A DNA stretch of 64,000 bases. Source: Xestospongia bergquistia (taxonomy: Eukaryota; Porifera; Demospongiae; Haplosclerida; Petrosiidae). This document shows positions 1 to 13,344 of this stretch, one piece after another. The DNA lies in the NCBI GenBank assembly GCA_963965975.1, contig OZ014413.1:4350001-4414000 (forward strand), given 5' to 3'. How positions within the stretch are numbered: the first letter of the stretch is position 1; each line of letters opens with the position of its first letter. Made by a program: the position numbers and the translations under genes. The notes below the pieces were generated by a model, which ran no database searches, was not told where the DNA came from, and saw only the letters and a program-made list of their open reading frames with translations.

Positions 1-141
1 GACTAACTAAATAAACTGTTATTAACAGTTTAGTAAGTTTGTTTGCGTTAACACTTTAAAGTCTTTAAATTAAAGACTTTAGAAGGTTTAGACTATTGAT
101 TGAAGTTAATATAGTAAACAGCTTAGTTTAAAGGACTCTAT
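1..141 (+). repeat. Leading partial monomer
   Basis: The window opens at unit position 3 (the third G of the GGGAC anchor), so this copy lacks only its first two bases. The next unit starts at 142. The array therefore continues to the left of the window. Confidence 0.95.
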
Positions 142-1200
142 GGGACTAACTAAATAAACTGTTATTAACAGTTTAGTAAGTTGGTTTGCATTAAGACCCT
201 AAAGTGTTTAAATTAAAGACTTTAGAAGGTTTAGACTATTCAGTGAAGTTAATAAAGTAAATAGCTTAGTTTAAAGGACTCTATGGGACTAACTAAATAA
301 ACTGTTATTAACAGTTTAGTATGTTGGTTTGCATTAAGACTCTAAAGTCTTTAAATTAAAGACTTTAGAAGGTTTAGACTATTGAGTGAAGTGAATAAAG
401 TAAACAGCTCAGTCTAAAGGACTCTATGGGACCAACTAAATAAACTGTATTCAAGAGTTTAGTAAGTTGGTTTGCCTTAACACTTTAAAGTCTTTAAATT
501 AAAGACTTTAGAAGGTTTAGACATTTGATTGAAGTTAACAAAGTAAATAGCTCAGTCTAATGGACTTTATGGGACTAACTAAATGAACTGTTATTAACAG
601 TTTAGTAAGTTGGTTTGCATTAACACTCTAAAGTCTTTAAATTAAAGACTTTAGAAGGTTTAGACTATTGAGTGAAGTTAATAAAGTAAACAGCTTAGTT
701 TAAAGGACTCTATGGGACTAACTAAATAAACTGTTGTTAACAGTTTAGTATGTTGGTTTGCATTAACACTCTAAAGTCTTTAAATTAAAGACTTTAGAAG
801 GTTTAGAATATTGATTGAAGTTAATAAAGTAAAAAGCTGAGTCTAAAGGACTCTATGGGACTGACTAAATAAACTGTTATTAACGATTTAGTATGTTGGT
901 TTGCATTAAGACTCTAAAGTCTTTAAATTAAAGACTTTAGAAGGTTTAGACTATTGAGTGAAGTTAATAAAGTAAACAGCTCAGTTTAAAGGACTCTATG
1001 GCACTAACTAAATAAACTGTTATTAACAGTTTAGTATGTTGTTTTGCATTAAGACTCTGAAGTCTTTAAATTAAAGACTTTAGAAGGTTTAGACTATTGA
1101 ATAAAGTTAACTAAGTAAACAGCTCAGTCTAATGGACTCTATGGGACTAACTAAATAAACTGTTATTAAGAGTTTAGTAAGTTGGTTTGCATTAACATTC
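1..1200 (+). repeat. Left copy of a long-range duplicated block (offset about 8.43-8.57 kb)
   Basis: Rare variants in this segment reappear at 8.4-9.8 kb. CAGTGAAG with AATAGCTTAG at 241 matches 8672. The variant CTGTATTCAAGAG at 445 matches 8876 (both offset 8431, 59 units minus 6 bp). The variant ATAAAGTTAAC at 1101 matches 9675 (offset 8574, 60 units minus 6 bp). The change in offset means one monomer was gained or lost between the paired markers. Confidence 0.8.
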
Positions 1201-4200
1201 TAAAGTCTTTAAATTAAAGACTTTAGAAGGTTTAGACTATTGAGTGAAGTTAATAAAGTAAACAGCTCAGTCTAAAGGACTTTATGGGAATAACTAAATG
1301 AACTGTTATTAACAGTTTAGTAAGTTGGTTTGCTTTAACACTTTAAAGTCTTTAAATTAAAGACTTTAGAAGGTTTAGACTATTGATTGAAGTTAATATA
1401 GTAAACAGCTTAGTGTAAAGGACTCTATGGGACTAACTAAATAAAATGTTATTAGCAATTTAGTATGTTGGTTTGCATTAACACTCTAAAGTCTTTAAAT
1501 TAAAGACTTTAGAATGTTTAGATTATTGAGTGAAGTTAACTAAGTAAACAGCTCAGTCTAAAGGACTCCATGGGACTAAATAAATAAACTGTTATTAACA
1601 GTTTAGTAAGTTGGTTTGCATTATCACTCTAAAGTCTTTAAATTAAAGACTTTAGAAGGTTTAGACTATTGATTGAAGTTAATAAAGTAAACAGCTCAGT
1701 CTAAACGAATCTATGGGACTAACTAAATAAACTGTCATTAACAGTTTAGTAAGTTGGTTTGCCCTAACACTCTATCGTCTTTAAATTAAAGACTTTAGAA
1801 GGTTTAGACTATTGATTGAAGATAACAAAGTAAACAGCTCAGTCTAATGGACTTTATGGGACTAACTAAATGAACTGTTATTAACAGTTTAGTAAGTTGG
1901 TTTGCATTAACACTCTAAAGTCTTTAAATTAAAGACTTTAGAAGGTTTAGACTATTGATTGAAGTTAATAATGTAAACAGCTCAGTCTAAAGGACTCTAT
2001 GGGACTAACTAAATAAACTGTTCTTAACAGTTTAGGAAGTTGGTTTGCATTAACACTATAAAGTGTTTAAATTAAAGACTTTTGAAGGTTTAGACTATTG
2101 AGTGAAGTTAATAAAGTAAAGAGCTTTGTTTAAAGGACTCTATGGGACTAACTAAATAAACTGTTATTAACAGTTTAGTATGTTGGTTTGCATTAACACT
2201 CTAAATTCTTTAAATTAAAGACGTTAGAAGGTTTAGACTATTGAGTGAAGTTAATAAAGTAAACAGCTCAGTCTAAAGGACTCTATGGGACTAACTAAAT
2301 AAACTGTTATTAACAGTTTAGTATGTTTGTTTGCATTAACACTCTAAAGTCTTTAAATTAAAGACTTTAGAAGGTTTAGACTATTGAGTGAAGTCAATAA
2401 AGTAAACAGCTCAGTCTAAAGGACTCTATGGGACTAACTAAATAAACTGTTATTAACTGTTTAGTAAGTGGGTTTGCATTAACACCCTAAAGTCTTTAAA
2501 TTAAAGACTTTAGAAGGTTTAGACTATTGAGTGAATTAACAAAGTAAACAGCTCAGTCTAAAGGACTCCATGGGACTAACTAAATAAAGTGTTATTAACA
2601 GTTTAGTAAGTTGGTTTGCATTAACACTTTAAAGTCTTTAAATTAAAGACTTTAGAAGGTTTAGACTATTGACTGAAGTTAATAAAGTAAACAGCTCAGT
2701 CTAAAGGACTCTATGGGACTAACTAAATAAACTGTTATTAACAGTTTAGTATGTTGGTTTGCATTAACAGTCTAAAGTCCTTAAATTAAAGACTTTAGAA
2801 TGTTTAGACCATTGAGTGAAGTTAACTAAGTAAACAGCTCAGTCTAAAGGACTCCATGGGACTAACTAAATAAACTGTTATTAACAGTTAGTAAGTTGGT
2901 TTGCATTAACACTTTAAAGTCTTTAAATTAAAGACTTTAGAAGGTTTAGACTATTGACTGTAGTTAATATAGTAAACAGCTTAGTTTAAAGGACTCTATG
3001 GGACTAACTAAACAAACTGTTATTAACAGTTTAGTAAGTTTGTTTGCATTAACATTCTAAAGTGTTTAAATTAAAGACTTTAGAAGGTTTAGACTATTGA
3101 GTGAAGTTAATAAAGTAAAAAGCTTTGTTTAAAGGACTCTATGGGACTAACTAAATAAACTGTTATTAACAGTTTAGTATGTTAGTTTGCATTAACACTC
3201 TAAAGTCTTTAAATTAAAGACTTTAGAAGGTTTAGACTATTGAGTGAAGTTAATAAAGTAAACAGCTCAGTCTAAAGGACTCTATGGGACTAACTAAATA
3301 AACTGTTATTGACAGTTTAGGATGTTGGTTTGCATTAACACTCTAAAGAGTTTAGATTAAAGACGTTAGAAGCTTTAGACTATTGAGTGAAGTTAATAAA
3401 GTAAACAGCTCAGTCTAAAGGACTTTATGGGAATAACTAAATGAACTGTTATTAGCAGTTTAGTAAGTTGGTTTGCATTAACACTCTAAAGTCTTTAAAT
3501 TAAAGACTTTAGAAGGTTTAGACTATTGATTGAAGTTAATATAGTAAACAGCTTAGTTTAAAGGACTCTATGGGACTAACTAAATAAAATGTTATTAACA
3601 GTTTAGTATGTTGGTTTGCATTAACACTCTAAAGTCTTTCAATTAAAGACTTTAGAAGGTTTAGACTATTGAGTGAAGGTAATAAAGTGAACAGCTCGGT
3701 CTAAAGGACTCCATGGGATAAACTAAATAAACTGTTATTAACAGTTTAGTAAGTTGGTTTGCATTATCACTCTAAAGTCTTTAAATTAAAGACTTTAGAA
3801 GGTTTAGACTATTGATTGAAGTTAATAAAGTAAACAGCTCAGTCTAAAGGAATCTATGGGACTAACTAAATAAACTGTCATTAACAGTTTAGTAAGTTGG
3901 TTTGCCCTAACACTCTAAAGTCTTTAAATTAAAGACTTTAGAAGGTTTAGACTATTGATTGAAGATAACAAAGTAAACAGCTCAGTCTAATGGACTTTAT
4001 GGGACAAACTATATGAACTGTTATTAACAGTTTAGTAAGTTGGTTTGCATTAACACTCTAAAGTCTTTAAATTAAAGACTTTAGAAGGTTTAGACTATTG
4101 ATTGAAGTTAATAAAGTAAACAGCTCAGTCTAAAGGACTCTATGGGACTAACTAAATAAACTATTCTTAACAGTTTAGGAAGTTGGTATGCATTAACACT

Positions 4201-4485
4201 ATAAAGTGTTTAAATTAAAGACTTTTGAAGGTTTAGACTATTGAGTGAAGTTAATAAAGTAAAGAGCTTTGTTTAAAGGACTCTATGGGACTAACTAAAT
4301 AAACTGTTATTAAAAGTTTAGTATGTTGGTTTGCATTAACACTCTAAAGTCTTTAAATTAAAGACTTTAGAAGGTTTAGACTATTGAGTGAAGTTAATAA
4401 AGTAAACAGCTCAGTCTAAAGGACTCTATCGGACTAACTAAATAAACTTTTATTAACAGTTTAGTATGTTGGTTTGCGTTAACAC

Positions 4486-4514
4486 TCTAAAGTGTTTAAA
4501 TTAAACACTTTAGA
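4486..4514. repeat. Dyad B variant with paired arm changes (copy 1)
   Basis: Both arms differ from the consensus at the matching position: the left arm has AGTGTTTAA for AGTCTTTAA and the right arm has TTAAACACT for TTAAAGACT. The 29-bp palindrome therefore stays perfect. The same form is seen at 6771-6799, one 16-mer away. Confidence 0.85.
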
Positions 4515-6770
4515 AGGTTTTGACTATCGAGTGAAGTTGATAAAGTAAACAGCTCAGTCTAAAGGACTTTATGGGACTAACTAAATGAACTGTTATTAAC
4601 AGTTTAGTAAGTTTGTTTGCATTAACACTCTAAAGTCTTTAAATTAAAGACTAGAAGGTTTAGACTATTGAGTGAAGTTAATAAAGGAAACAGCTTAGTT
4701 TAAAGGACTCTATAGGACTAACTAAATAAACTGTTATTAACAGTTTAGTAAGTTGGTTTGCATTAACACTCTAAAGTCTTTAAATTAAAGACTTTAGAAG
4801 GTTTAGACTATTGAGTGAAGTAAATAAAGAAAACAGCTCAGTCTTAAGGACTCTATGGGACTAATTAAATAAACTGTTATTAACAGTTTAGTAAGTTGGT
4901 TTGCCTTAACACTCTAAAGTCTTTAAATTAAAGACTTTAGAAGGTTTAGACTATTGATTGAAGTTAATAAAGTAAACAGCTTAGTTTAAAGGACTCTATT
5001 GGACGAACTAAATAAACTGTTATTAACAGTTTAGTAAGTTGGTTTGCATTAACACTCTAAAGTATTTAAATTAAAGACTTTAGAACGTTTAGACTATTGA
5101 GTGAATTAACAAAGTAAACAGCTCAGTCTAAAGGACTCCATGTGACTAACTAAATAAACTGTTATTAACAGTTTAGTAAGTTGGTTTGCATTAACACTTT
5201 AAAGTCTTTAAATTAAAGACTTTAAAAGGTTTAGACTATTGATTGAAGTTAATATAGTAAACAGCTTAGTGTTAAGGACTCTATGGGACTAACTAAATAA
5301 AATGTTATTAACAGTTTTGTATGTTGGTTTGCATTAACAGTGTAAAGTCTTTAAATTAAAGAATTTAGAATGTTTAGACCATTGAGTTAAGTTAACTAAG
5401 TAAACAGCTCAGTCTAAAGGACTCCATGGGACTAACTAAATAAACTGTTATTAACAGTTTAGTAAGTTGGTTTGCATTAACACTTTAAAGTCTTTAAATT
5501 AAAGACTTTAGAAGGTTTAGACTATTGATTGAAGTTAATATAGTAAACAGCTTAGTTTAAAGGACTCTATGGGACTAACTAAATAAACTGTTATTAACAG
5601 TTTAGTAATTTGGTTTGCATTAATACTCTAAAGTCTTTAAATTAAAGACTTTAGAAGGTTTAGACTATTGAGTGAAGTAAATAAAGTAAACATCTTTGTT
5701 TAAAGGACTCTATGGGACTAACTAAATAAACTGTTATTAACAGTTTAGTACGTTGGTTTGCAATAACACTCTAAAGTCTTTAAATTAAAGACTTTAGAAG
5801 GTTTAGACTATTGAGTGAAGTTAATAAAGTAAACAGCTCAGTCTAAAGGACTCTATGGGACTAACTAAATAAACTGTTATTAACAGTTTAGTATGTTGGT
5901 TTGCATTAACACTCCAAAGAGTTTAAATTAAAGACGTTAGAAGGTTTAGACTATAGAGTGAAGTTAATAAAGTAAACAGCTCAATCTAAAGGACTTTATG
6001 GGACTAACTAAATGAACTGTTATTAACAGTTTAGTAAGTTGGTTTGCATTAACACTCTAAAGTCTTTAAATTAAAGACTTTAGAAGGTTTAGACCATTGA
6101 GTGAAGTCAATAAAGTAAACAGCTCAGTCTAAAGGAATCTATGGGACTAACTAAATAAACTGTCATTAACAGTTTAGTAAGTTGGTTTGCCCTAACACTC
6201 TAAAGTCTTTAAATTAAAGACTTTAGAAGGTTTAGAGTATTGATTGAAGATAACAACGTAAACAGCTCAGTCTAATGGACTTTATGGGACTAACTATATG
6301 AACTGTTATTAACAGTTTAGTAAGTTGGTTTGCATTAACACTCTAAAGTCTTTAAATTAAAGACTTTAGAAGGTTTAGACTATTGATTGAAGTTAATAAA
6401 GTAAACAGCTCAGTCTAAAGGACTCTATGGGACTAACTAAATAAACTGTTCTTAACAGTTTAGGAAGTTGGTATGCATTAACACTATAAAGTGTTTAAAT
6501 TAAAGACTTTTGAAGGTTTAGACTATTGAGTGAAGTTAATAAAGTAAAGAGCTTTGTTTAAAGGACTCTATGGGACTAACTAAATAAACTGTTATTAACA
6601 GTTTAGTATGTTGGTTTCCATTAACACTCTAAAGTCTTTAAATTAAAGACTTTAGAAGGTTTAGACTATTGAGTGAAGTTAATAAAGTAAACAGCTCAGT
6701 CTAAAGGACTCTATGGGACTAACTAAATAAACTGTTGTTAACAGTTTAGTATGTTGCTTTGCATTAACAC

Positions 6771-6799
6771 TCTAAAGTGTTTAAATTAAACACTTTAGA
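6771..6799. repeat. Dyad B variant with paired arm changes (copy 2)
   Basis: This is the same palindrome-preserving double change as at 4486-4514, 2285 bp away. It is most simply a HOR copy of that event rather than an independent one. Confidence 0.85.
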
Positions 6800-8431
6800 A
6801 GGTTTTGACTATCGAGTGAAGTTGATAAAGTAAAGAGCTCAGTCTAAAGGACTTTATGGGACTAACTAAATGAACTGTTATTAACAGTTTAGTAAGTTTG
6901 TTTGCATTAACACTCTAAAGTCTTTAAATTAAAGACTTTAGAAGGTTTAGACTATTGAGTGAAGTTAATAAAGGAAACAGCTTAGTTTAAAGGACTCTAT
7001 AGGACTAACTAAATAAACTGTTATTAACAGTTTAGTATGTTGGTTTGCATTAACACTCTAAAGTCTTTAAATTAAAGACTTTAGAAGGTTTAGACTATTG
7101 ATTGAAGTAAATAAAGTAAACAGCTCAGTCTTAAGGACTCTATGGGACTAATTAAATAAACTGTTATTAACAGTTTAGTAAGTTGGTTTGCCTTAACACT
7201 CTAACGTCTTTAAATTAAAGACTTTAGAAGGTTTATACTATTGATTGAAGTTAATAAAGTAAACAGCTTAGTTTAAAGGACTCTATTGGACGAACTAAAT
7301 AAACTGTTATTAACAGTTTAGTAAGTTGGTTTGCATTAACACTCTAAAGTATTTAAATTAAAGACTTTAGAACGTTTAGACTATTGAGTGAATTAACAAA
7401 GTAAACAGCTCAGTCTAAAGGACTCCATGCGACTAACTAAATAAACTGTTATTAACAGTTTAGTAAGTTGGTTTGCATTAACACTTTAAAGTCTTTAAAT
7501 TAAAGACTTTAGAAGGTTTAGACTATTGATTGAAGTTAATATAGTAAACAGCTTAGTGTAAAGGACTCTATGGGACTAACTAAATAAAATGTTATTAACA
7601 GTTTTGTATGTTGGTTTGCATTAACTGTGTAAAGTCTTTAAATTAAAGAATTTAGAATGTTTAGACCATTGAGTTAAGTTAACTAAGTAAACAGCTCAGT
7701 CTAAAGGACTCCATGGGACTAACTAAATAAACTGTTATTAACAGTTTAGTAAGTTGGTTTGCATTAACACTTTAAAGTCTTTAAATTAAAGACTTTAGAA
7801 GGTTTAGACTATATATTGAAGTTAATATAGTAAACAGCTTAGTTTAAAGGACTCTATGGGACTAACTAAATAAACTGTTATTAACAGTTTAGTAAATTGG
7901 TTTGCATTAATACTCTAAAGTGTTTAAATTAAAGACTTTAGAAGGTTTAGACTATTGAGTGAAGTTAATAAAGTAAACATCTTTGTTTAAAGGACTCTAT
8001 GGGACTAACTAAATAAACTGTTATTAACAGTTTAGTATGTTGGTTTGCAATAACACTCTAAAGTCTTTAAATTAAAGACTTTAGAAGGTTTAGACTATTC
8101 AGTGAAGTTAATAAAGTAAACAGCTCAGTCTAAAGGACTCTATGGGACTAACTAAATAAACTGTTATTAACAGTTTAGTATGTTGGTTTGCATTAACACT
8201 CTAAAGAGTTTAAATTAAAGACGTTAGAAGGTTTAGACTATTGAGTGAAGTTAATAAAGTAAACAGCTCAATCTAAAGGACTTTATGGGACTAACTAAAT
8301 GAACTGTTATTAACAGTTTAGTAAGTTGGTTTGCATTAACACTTTAAAGTCTTTAAATTAAAGACTTTAGAAGGTTTAGACCATTGAGTGAAGTCAATAA
8401 AGTAAACAGCTCAGTCTAAAGGACTCTATAG

Positions 8432-9800
8432 GACTAACTAAATAAACTGTTATTAACTGTTTAGTAAGTGTGTTTGCATTAACACTCTAAAGTCTTTAAA
8501 TTAAAGACTTTAGAAGGTTTAGACTATTGAGTGATGTTAACAAAGTAAACAGCTCAATCTAAAGGACACCATGGGACTAACTAAATAAACTGTTATTAAC
8601 AGTTTAGTAAGTTGGTTTGCATTAACACTCTAAAGTGTTTAAATTAAAGACTTTAGAAGGTTTAGACTATTCAGTGAAGTTAATAAAGTAAATAGCTTAG
8701 TTTAAAGGACTCTATGGGACTAACTAAATAAACTGTTATTAACATTTTAGTATGTTGGTTTGCATTAAGACTCTAAAGTCTTTAAATTAAAGACTTTAGA
8801 AGGTTTAGACTATTGAGTGAAGTGAATAAAGTAAACAGCTCAGTCTAAAGGACTCTATGGGACTAACTAAATAAACTGTATTCAAGAGTTTAGTAAGTTG
8901 GTTTGCCTTAACACTTTAAAGTCTTTAAAATAAAGACTTTAGAAGGTTTAGACTATTGATTGAAGTTAACAAAGTAAATAGCTCAGTCTAATGGACTTTA
9001 TGGGACTAACTAAATGAACAGTTATTAACAGTTTAGTAAGTTGGTTTGCATTAACACTCTAAAGTCTTTAAATTAAAGACTTTAGAAGGTTTAGACTATT
9101 GAGTGAAGTTAACTAAGTAAACAGCTCAGTCTAAAGGACACCATGGGACTAACTAAATAAACTGTTATTAACAGTTTAGTAAGTTGGTATGCATTAACAC
9201 TCTAAAGTCTTTAAATTAAAGACTTTAGAAGGTTTAGACTATTGAGTGAAGTTAATAAAGTAAACAGCTTAGTTTAGTGGACTCTATGGGACTAACTAAA
9301 TAAACTGTTATTAACAGTTTATTAAGTTGGTTTGCATTAACACTCTAAAGTCTTTAAATTAAAGACTTTAGAAGGTTTAGAATATTGATTGAAGTTAATA
9401 AAGTAAAAAGCTGAGTCTAAAGGACTCTATGGGACTAACTAAATAAACTGTTATTAATGATTTAGTAAGTTGGTTTGCATTAAGAGTCTAAAGTCTTTAA
9501 ATTAAAGACTTTAGAAGGTTTAGACTATTGAGTGAAGTTAATAAAGTAAACAGCTTAGTTTAAAGGACTCTATGGGACTAACTAAATAAACTGTTATTAA
9601 CAGTTTAGTATGTTGTTTTGCATTAAGACTCTGAAGTCTTTAAATTAAAGACTTTAGAAGGTTTAGACTATTGAATAAAGTTAACTAAGTAAACAGCTCA
9701 GTCTAAAGGACTCTATGGGACTAACTAAATAAACTTTTATTAAGAGTTTAGTAAGTTGGTTTGCATTAACATTATAAAGTCATTAAATTAAAGACTTTAG
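8432..9800 (+). repeat. Right copy of the long-range duplicated block
   Basis: This segment matches 1-1200 through markers at 8672, 8876 and 9675. It flanks the 15-/16-mer block on the right as 1-1200 does on the left. That layout is as expected if the 7-kb interior was amplified inside an older sequence, or if the whole 8.5-kb segment was itself tandemly duplicated. Confidence 0.75.
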
Positions 9801-10053
9801 ATGGTTTAGACTATTGAGTGAAGTTAATAAAGTAAACAGCTTAGTTTAAAGGACTCCATGGGACTAACTAAATAAACTGTTATTAACAGTTTAGTAAGTT
9901 GGTTTGCATTAACACTCTAAAATCTTTAAATTAAAGACTTTAGAAGGTTTAGACTATTGAGTGAAGTTAATAAAGTAAACAGCTTAGTTTAAAGGACTCC
10001 ATGGGACTAACTAAATAAACTGTTATTAACAGTTTAGTAAGTTGGTTTGCCTT

Positions 10054-10063
10054 AACACAACAC
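10054..10063 (+). repeat. 5-bp tandem duplication within a monomer (AACAC twice)
   Basis: TTAACACAACACTCTAAAG replaces TTAACACTCTAAAG, a 5-bp direct duplication that shifts the phase by +5. I did not see it in the HOR partners, so it looks private to this copy. Confidence 0.85.
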
Positions 10064-11342
10064 TCTAAAGTCTTTGAATTAAAGACTTTAGAAGGTTTAG
10101 ACTATTGAGTGAAGTTAATAAAGTAAACAGCTTAGTTTAAAGGACTCTATGGGACTAACTAAATAAACTGTTATTAACAGTTTAGTATGTTGGTTTGCAT
10201 TAACACTCTAAAGTCTTTAAATTAAAGACTTTAGAAGGTTTAGACTATTGAGTGAAGTTAATAAAGTAAACAGCTCAGTCTAAAGGACTCTATGGGACTA
10301 ACTAAATAAACTGTTATTAATAGTTTAGTATGTTGGTTTGCATTAACACTCTAAATTCTTTAAATTAAAGACTTTAGAAGGATTAGACTATTGAGTGAAG
10401 TTAATAAAGTAAACAGCACAGTCTAAAGGACTCTATGGCACTAACTCAATAAACTGTTATTAACAGTTTATTGAAGTTGGTTTTGCATTAACAATCTAAA
10501 GTCTTTAAATTAAAGACTTTAGAAGGTTTAGACTATTGAGTGAAGTTAACTAAGTAAACACCTCAATCTAAAGGACTCCATGGGACTAACTAAATAAACT
10601 GTTATTAACAGTTTAGTAAGTTGGTTTGCATTAACACTCTAAAGTGTTTAAATTAAAGACTTTAGAAGGTTTAGACTATTTATTGAAGTTAATAAAGTGA
10701 ACAGCTCAGTTTAAAGGACTCTATTGGACTAACTAAACAAACTGTTATTAACAGTTTAGTATGTTGGTTTGTATTAACACTCTGAAGTCTTTAAATTAAA
10801 GACTTTAGAAGGTTTAGACTATTGAGTGAAGTTAACTAAGTAAACACCTCAGTCTAAAGGACTCCATGGGACTAACTAAATAAACTGTTATTAACAGTTT
10901 AGTAAGTTGGTTTGCATTAACGCTCTAAAGTCTTTAAATTAAAGACTTTAGAAGGTTTAGACTGTTGAGTGAAGTTAATAAAGTAAACAGCTCAGTCTAA
11001 AGGACTCTATGGGACTAGCTAAATAAACTGTTATTAACTGTTTAGTATGTTTGTTTGCATTAACATTATAAAGTCTTTAAATTAAAGACTTTAGAAGGTT
11101 TAGACTATTGAGTGAAGTTAATAAAGTAAACAGCTCAGTCTAAAGGACTCCGTGGGACTAACTAAATAAACTGTTATTAACAGTTTAGTATGTTGGTTTG
11201 CATTAAGACTCTAAAGTGTTTAAATTAAAGACTTTAGAAGGTTTAGACAATTGAGTGAAGTTAATAAAGTAAACAGCTTAGTTTAAAGGACTCTATGGCA
11301 CTAACTAAATAAAGTGTTATTAACAGTTTAGTATGTTGGTTT

Positions 11343-13344
11343 GCAATAACACTCTGAAGTCTTTAAATTAAAGACTTTAGAAGGTTTAGACTATTGAGTG
11401 AAGTTAACTAAGTAAACAGCTCAGTCTAAAGGACTCCATGGGACTAACTAAATAAACTGTTATTAACAATTTAGTAAGTTGGTTTGCATTAACACTCTAA
11501 AGTATTTAAATTAAAGATTTTAGAAGGTTTAGACTATTGAGTGAAGTTAATAAAGTAAACAGCTTAGTTTAAAGGACTCCATGGGACTAACTAAATAAAC
11601 TGTTATTAACAGTTTAGTAAGTTGGTTTGCATTAACACTCTAAAGTCTTTAAATTAAAGACTTTAGAAGGTTTAGACTATTGAGTGAAGTTAATAAAGTA
11701 AACAGCTTAGTTTAAAGGACTCCATGGGACTAACTAAATAAACTGTTATTAACAGTTTAGTAAGTTGGTTTGCATTAACACTCTAAAGTCTTTGAATTAA
11801 AGACTTTAGAAGGTTTAGACTATTGAGTGAAGTTAATAAAGTAAACAGCTTAGTTTAAAGGACTCTATGGGACTAACTAAATAAACTGTTATTAACAGTT
11901 TAGTATGTTGGTTTGCATTAACATTCTAAAGTCTTTAAATTAAAGACTTTAGAAGGTTTAGACTATTGAGTGAAGTTAATAAAGTAAACAGCTTAGTTTA
12001 AAGGACTCCATGGGACTAACTAAATAAACTGTTATTAACAGTTTAGTAAGTTGGTTTGCATTAACACTCTAAAGTCTTTAAATTAAAGACTTTAGAAGGT
12101 TTAGACTATTGAGTGAAGTTAATAAAGTAAACAGCTTAGTTTAAAGGACTCCATGGGACTAACTAAATAAACTGTTATTAACAGTTTAGTAAGTTGGTTT
12201 GCGTTAACACTCTAAAGTCTTTGAATTAAAGACTTTAGAAGGTTTAGACTATTGAGTGAAGTTAATAAAGTAAACAGCTTAGTTTAAAGGACTCTATGGG
12301 ACTAACTAAATAAAGTGTTATTAACAGTTTAGTATGTTGGTTTGCAATAACACTCTGAAGTCTTTAAATTAAAGACTTTAGAAGGTTTAGACTATTGAGT
12401 GAAGTTAACTAAGTAAACAGCTCAGTCTAAAGGACTCCATGGGACTAACTAAATAAACTGTTATTAACAATTTAGTAAGTTGGTTTGCATTAACACTCTA
12501 AAGTATTTAAATTAAAGATTTTAGAAGGTTTAGACTATTGAGTGAAGTTAATAAAGTAAACAGCTTAGTTTAAACGACTCCATGGGACTAACTAAATAAA
12601 CTGTTATTAACAGTTTAGTAAGTTGGTTTGCATTAACACTCTAAAGTCTTTAAATTAAAGACTTTAGAAGGTTTAGACTATTGAGTGAAGTTAATAAAGT
12701 AAACAGCTTAGTTTAAAGGACTCCATGGGACTAACTAAATAAACTGTTATTAACAGTTTAGTAAGTTGGTTTGCATTAACACTCTAAAGTCTTTGAATTA
12801 AAGACTTTAGAAGGTTTAGACTATTGAGTGAAGTTAATAAAGTAAACAGCTTAGTTTAAAGGACTCTATGGGACTAACTAAATAAACTGTTATTAACAGT
12901 TTAGTGTGTTGGTTTGCATTAACATTCTAAAGTCTTTAAATTAAAGACTTTAGAAGGTTTAGACTATTGAGTGAAGTTAATAAAGTAAACAGCTTAGTTT
13001 AAAGGACTCCATGGGACTAACTAAATAAACTGTTATTAACAGTTTAGTAAGTTGGTTTGCATTAACACTCTAAAGTCTTTAAATTAAAGACTTTAGAAGG
13101 TTTAGACTATTGAGTGAAGTTAATAAAGTAAACAGCTTAGTTTAAAGGACTCCATGGGACTAACTAAATAAACTGTTATTAACAGTTTAGTAAGTTGGTT
13201 TGCGTTAACACTCCAAAGTCTTTGAATTAAAGACTTTAGAAGGTTTAGACTATTGAGTGAAGTTAACAAAGTAAACAGCTTAGTTTAAAGGACTCTATGG
13301 GACTAACTAAATAAACTGTTATTAACAGTTTAGTATGTTGGTTT
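11343..13344 (+). repeat. Tandem 7-mer duplication (2 x 1001 bp) inside the 22-mer
   Basis: GCAATAACACTCTGAAG occurs at 11343 and 12344; AGTATTTAAATTAAAGATTTT ends with GATTTT at 11516 and 12517; and GCGTTAACAC occurs at 12201 and 13202. All are exactly 1001 bp (7 units) apart. This doubling is specific to the first 22-mer copy: the GCAATAAC marker is single in the 14.5-kb and 17.6-kb copies. That makes it younger than the 22-mer, or else collapsed in the others. Confidence 0.85.

Larger units (their letters stand above)
1281..8420 (+). repeat. Higher-order repeat block, 15-mer then 16-mer (about 2.14 and 2.29 kb)
   Basis: Chains of shared rare variants define the unit. TTTGAAGG sits at 2081, 4224 and 6509 (steps 2143 and 2285). 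AATCTATGGG sits at 1708, 3851 and 6136 (the same steps). TTTATGGGAATAAC sits at 1281 and 3424. The paired-change palindrome containing TTAAACACTT is at 4501 and 6786. GGACGAACT occurs near 5001 and 7288, and GAATTTAGAA at 5361 and 7648. The 2143-bp step is 15 units minus 2 bp; the 2285-2287-bp step is 16 units minus 1-3 bp. So one 15-mer step is followed by one or two 16-mer steps, meaning the HOR length changed by one monomer during amplification. Confidence 0.88.
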
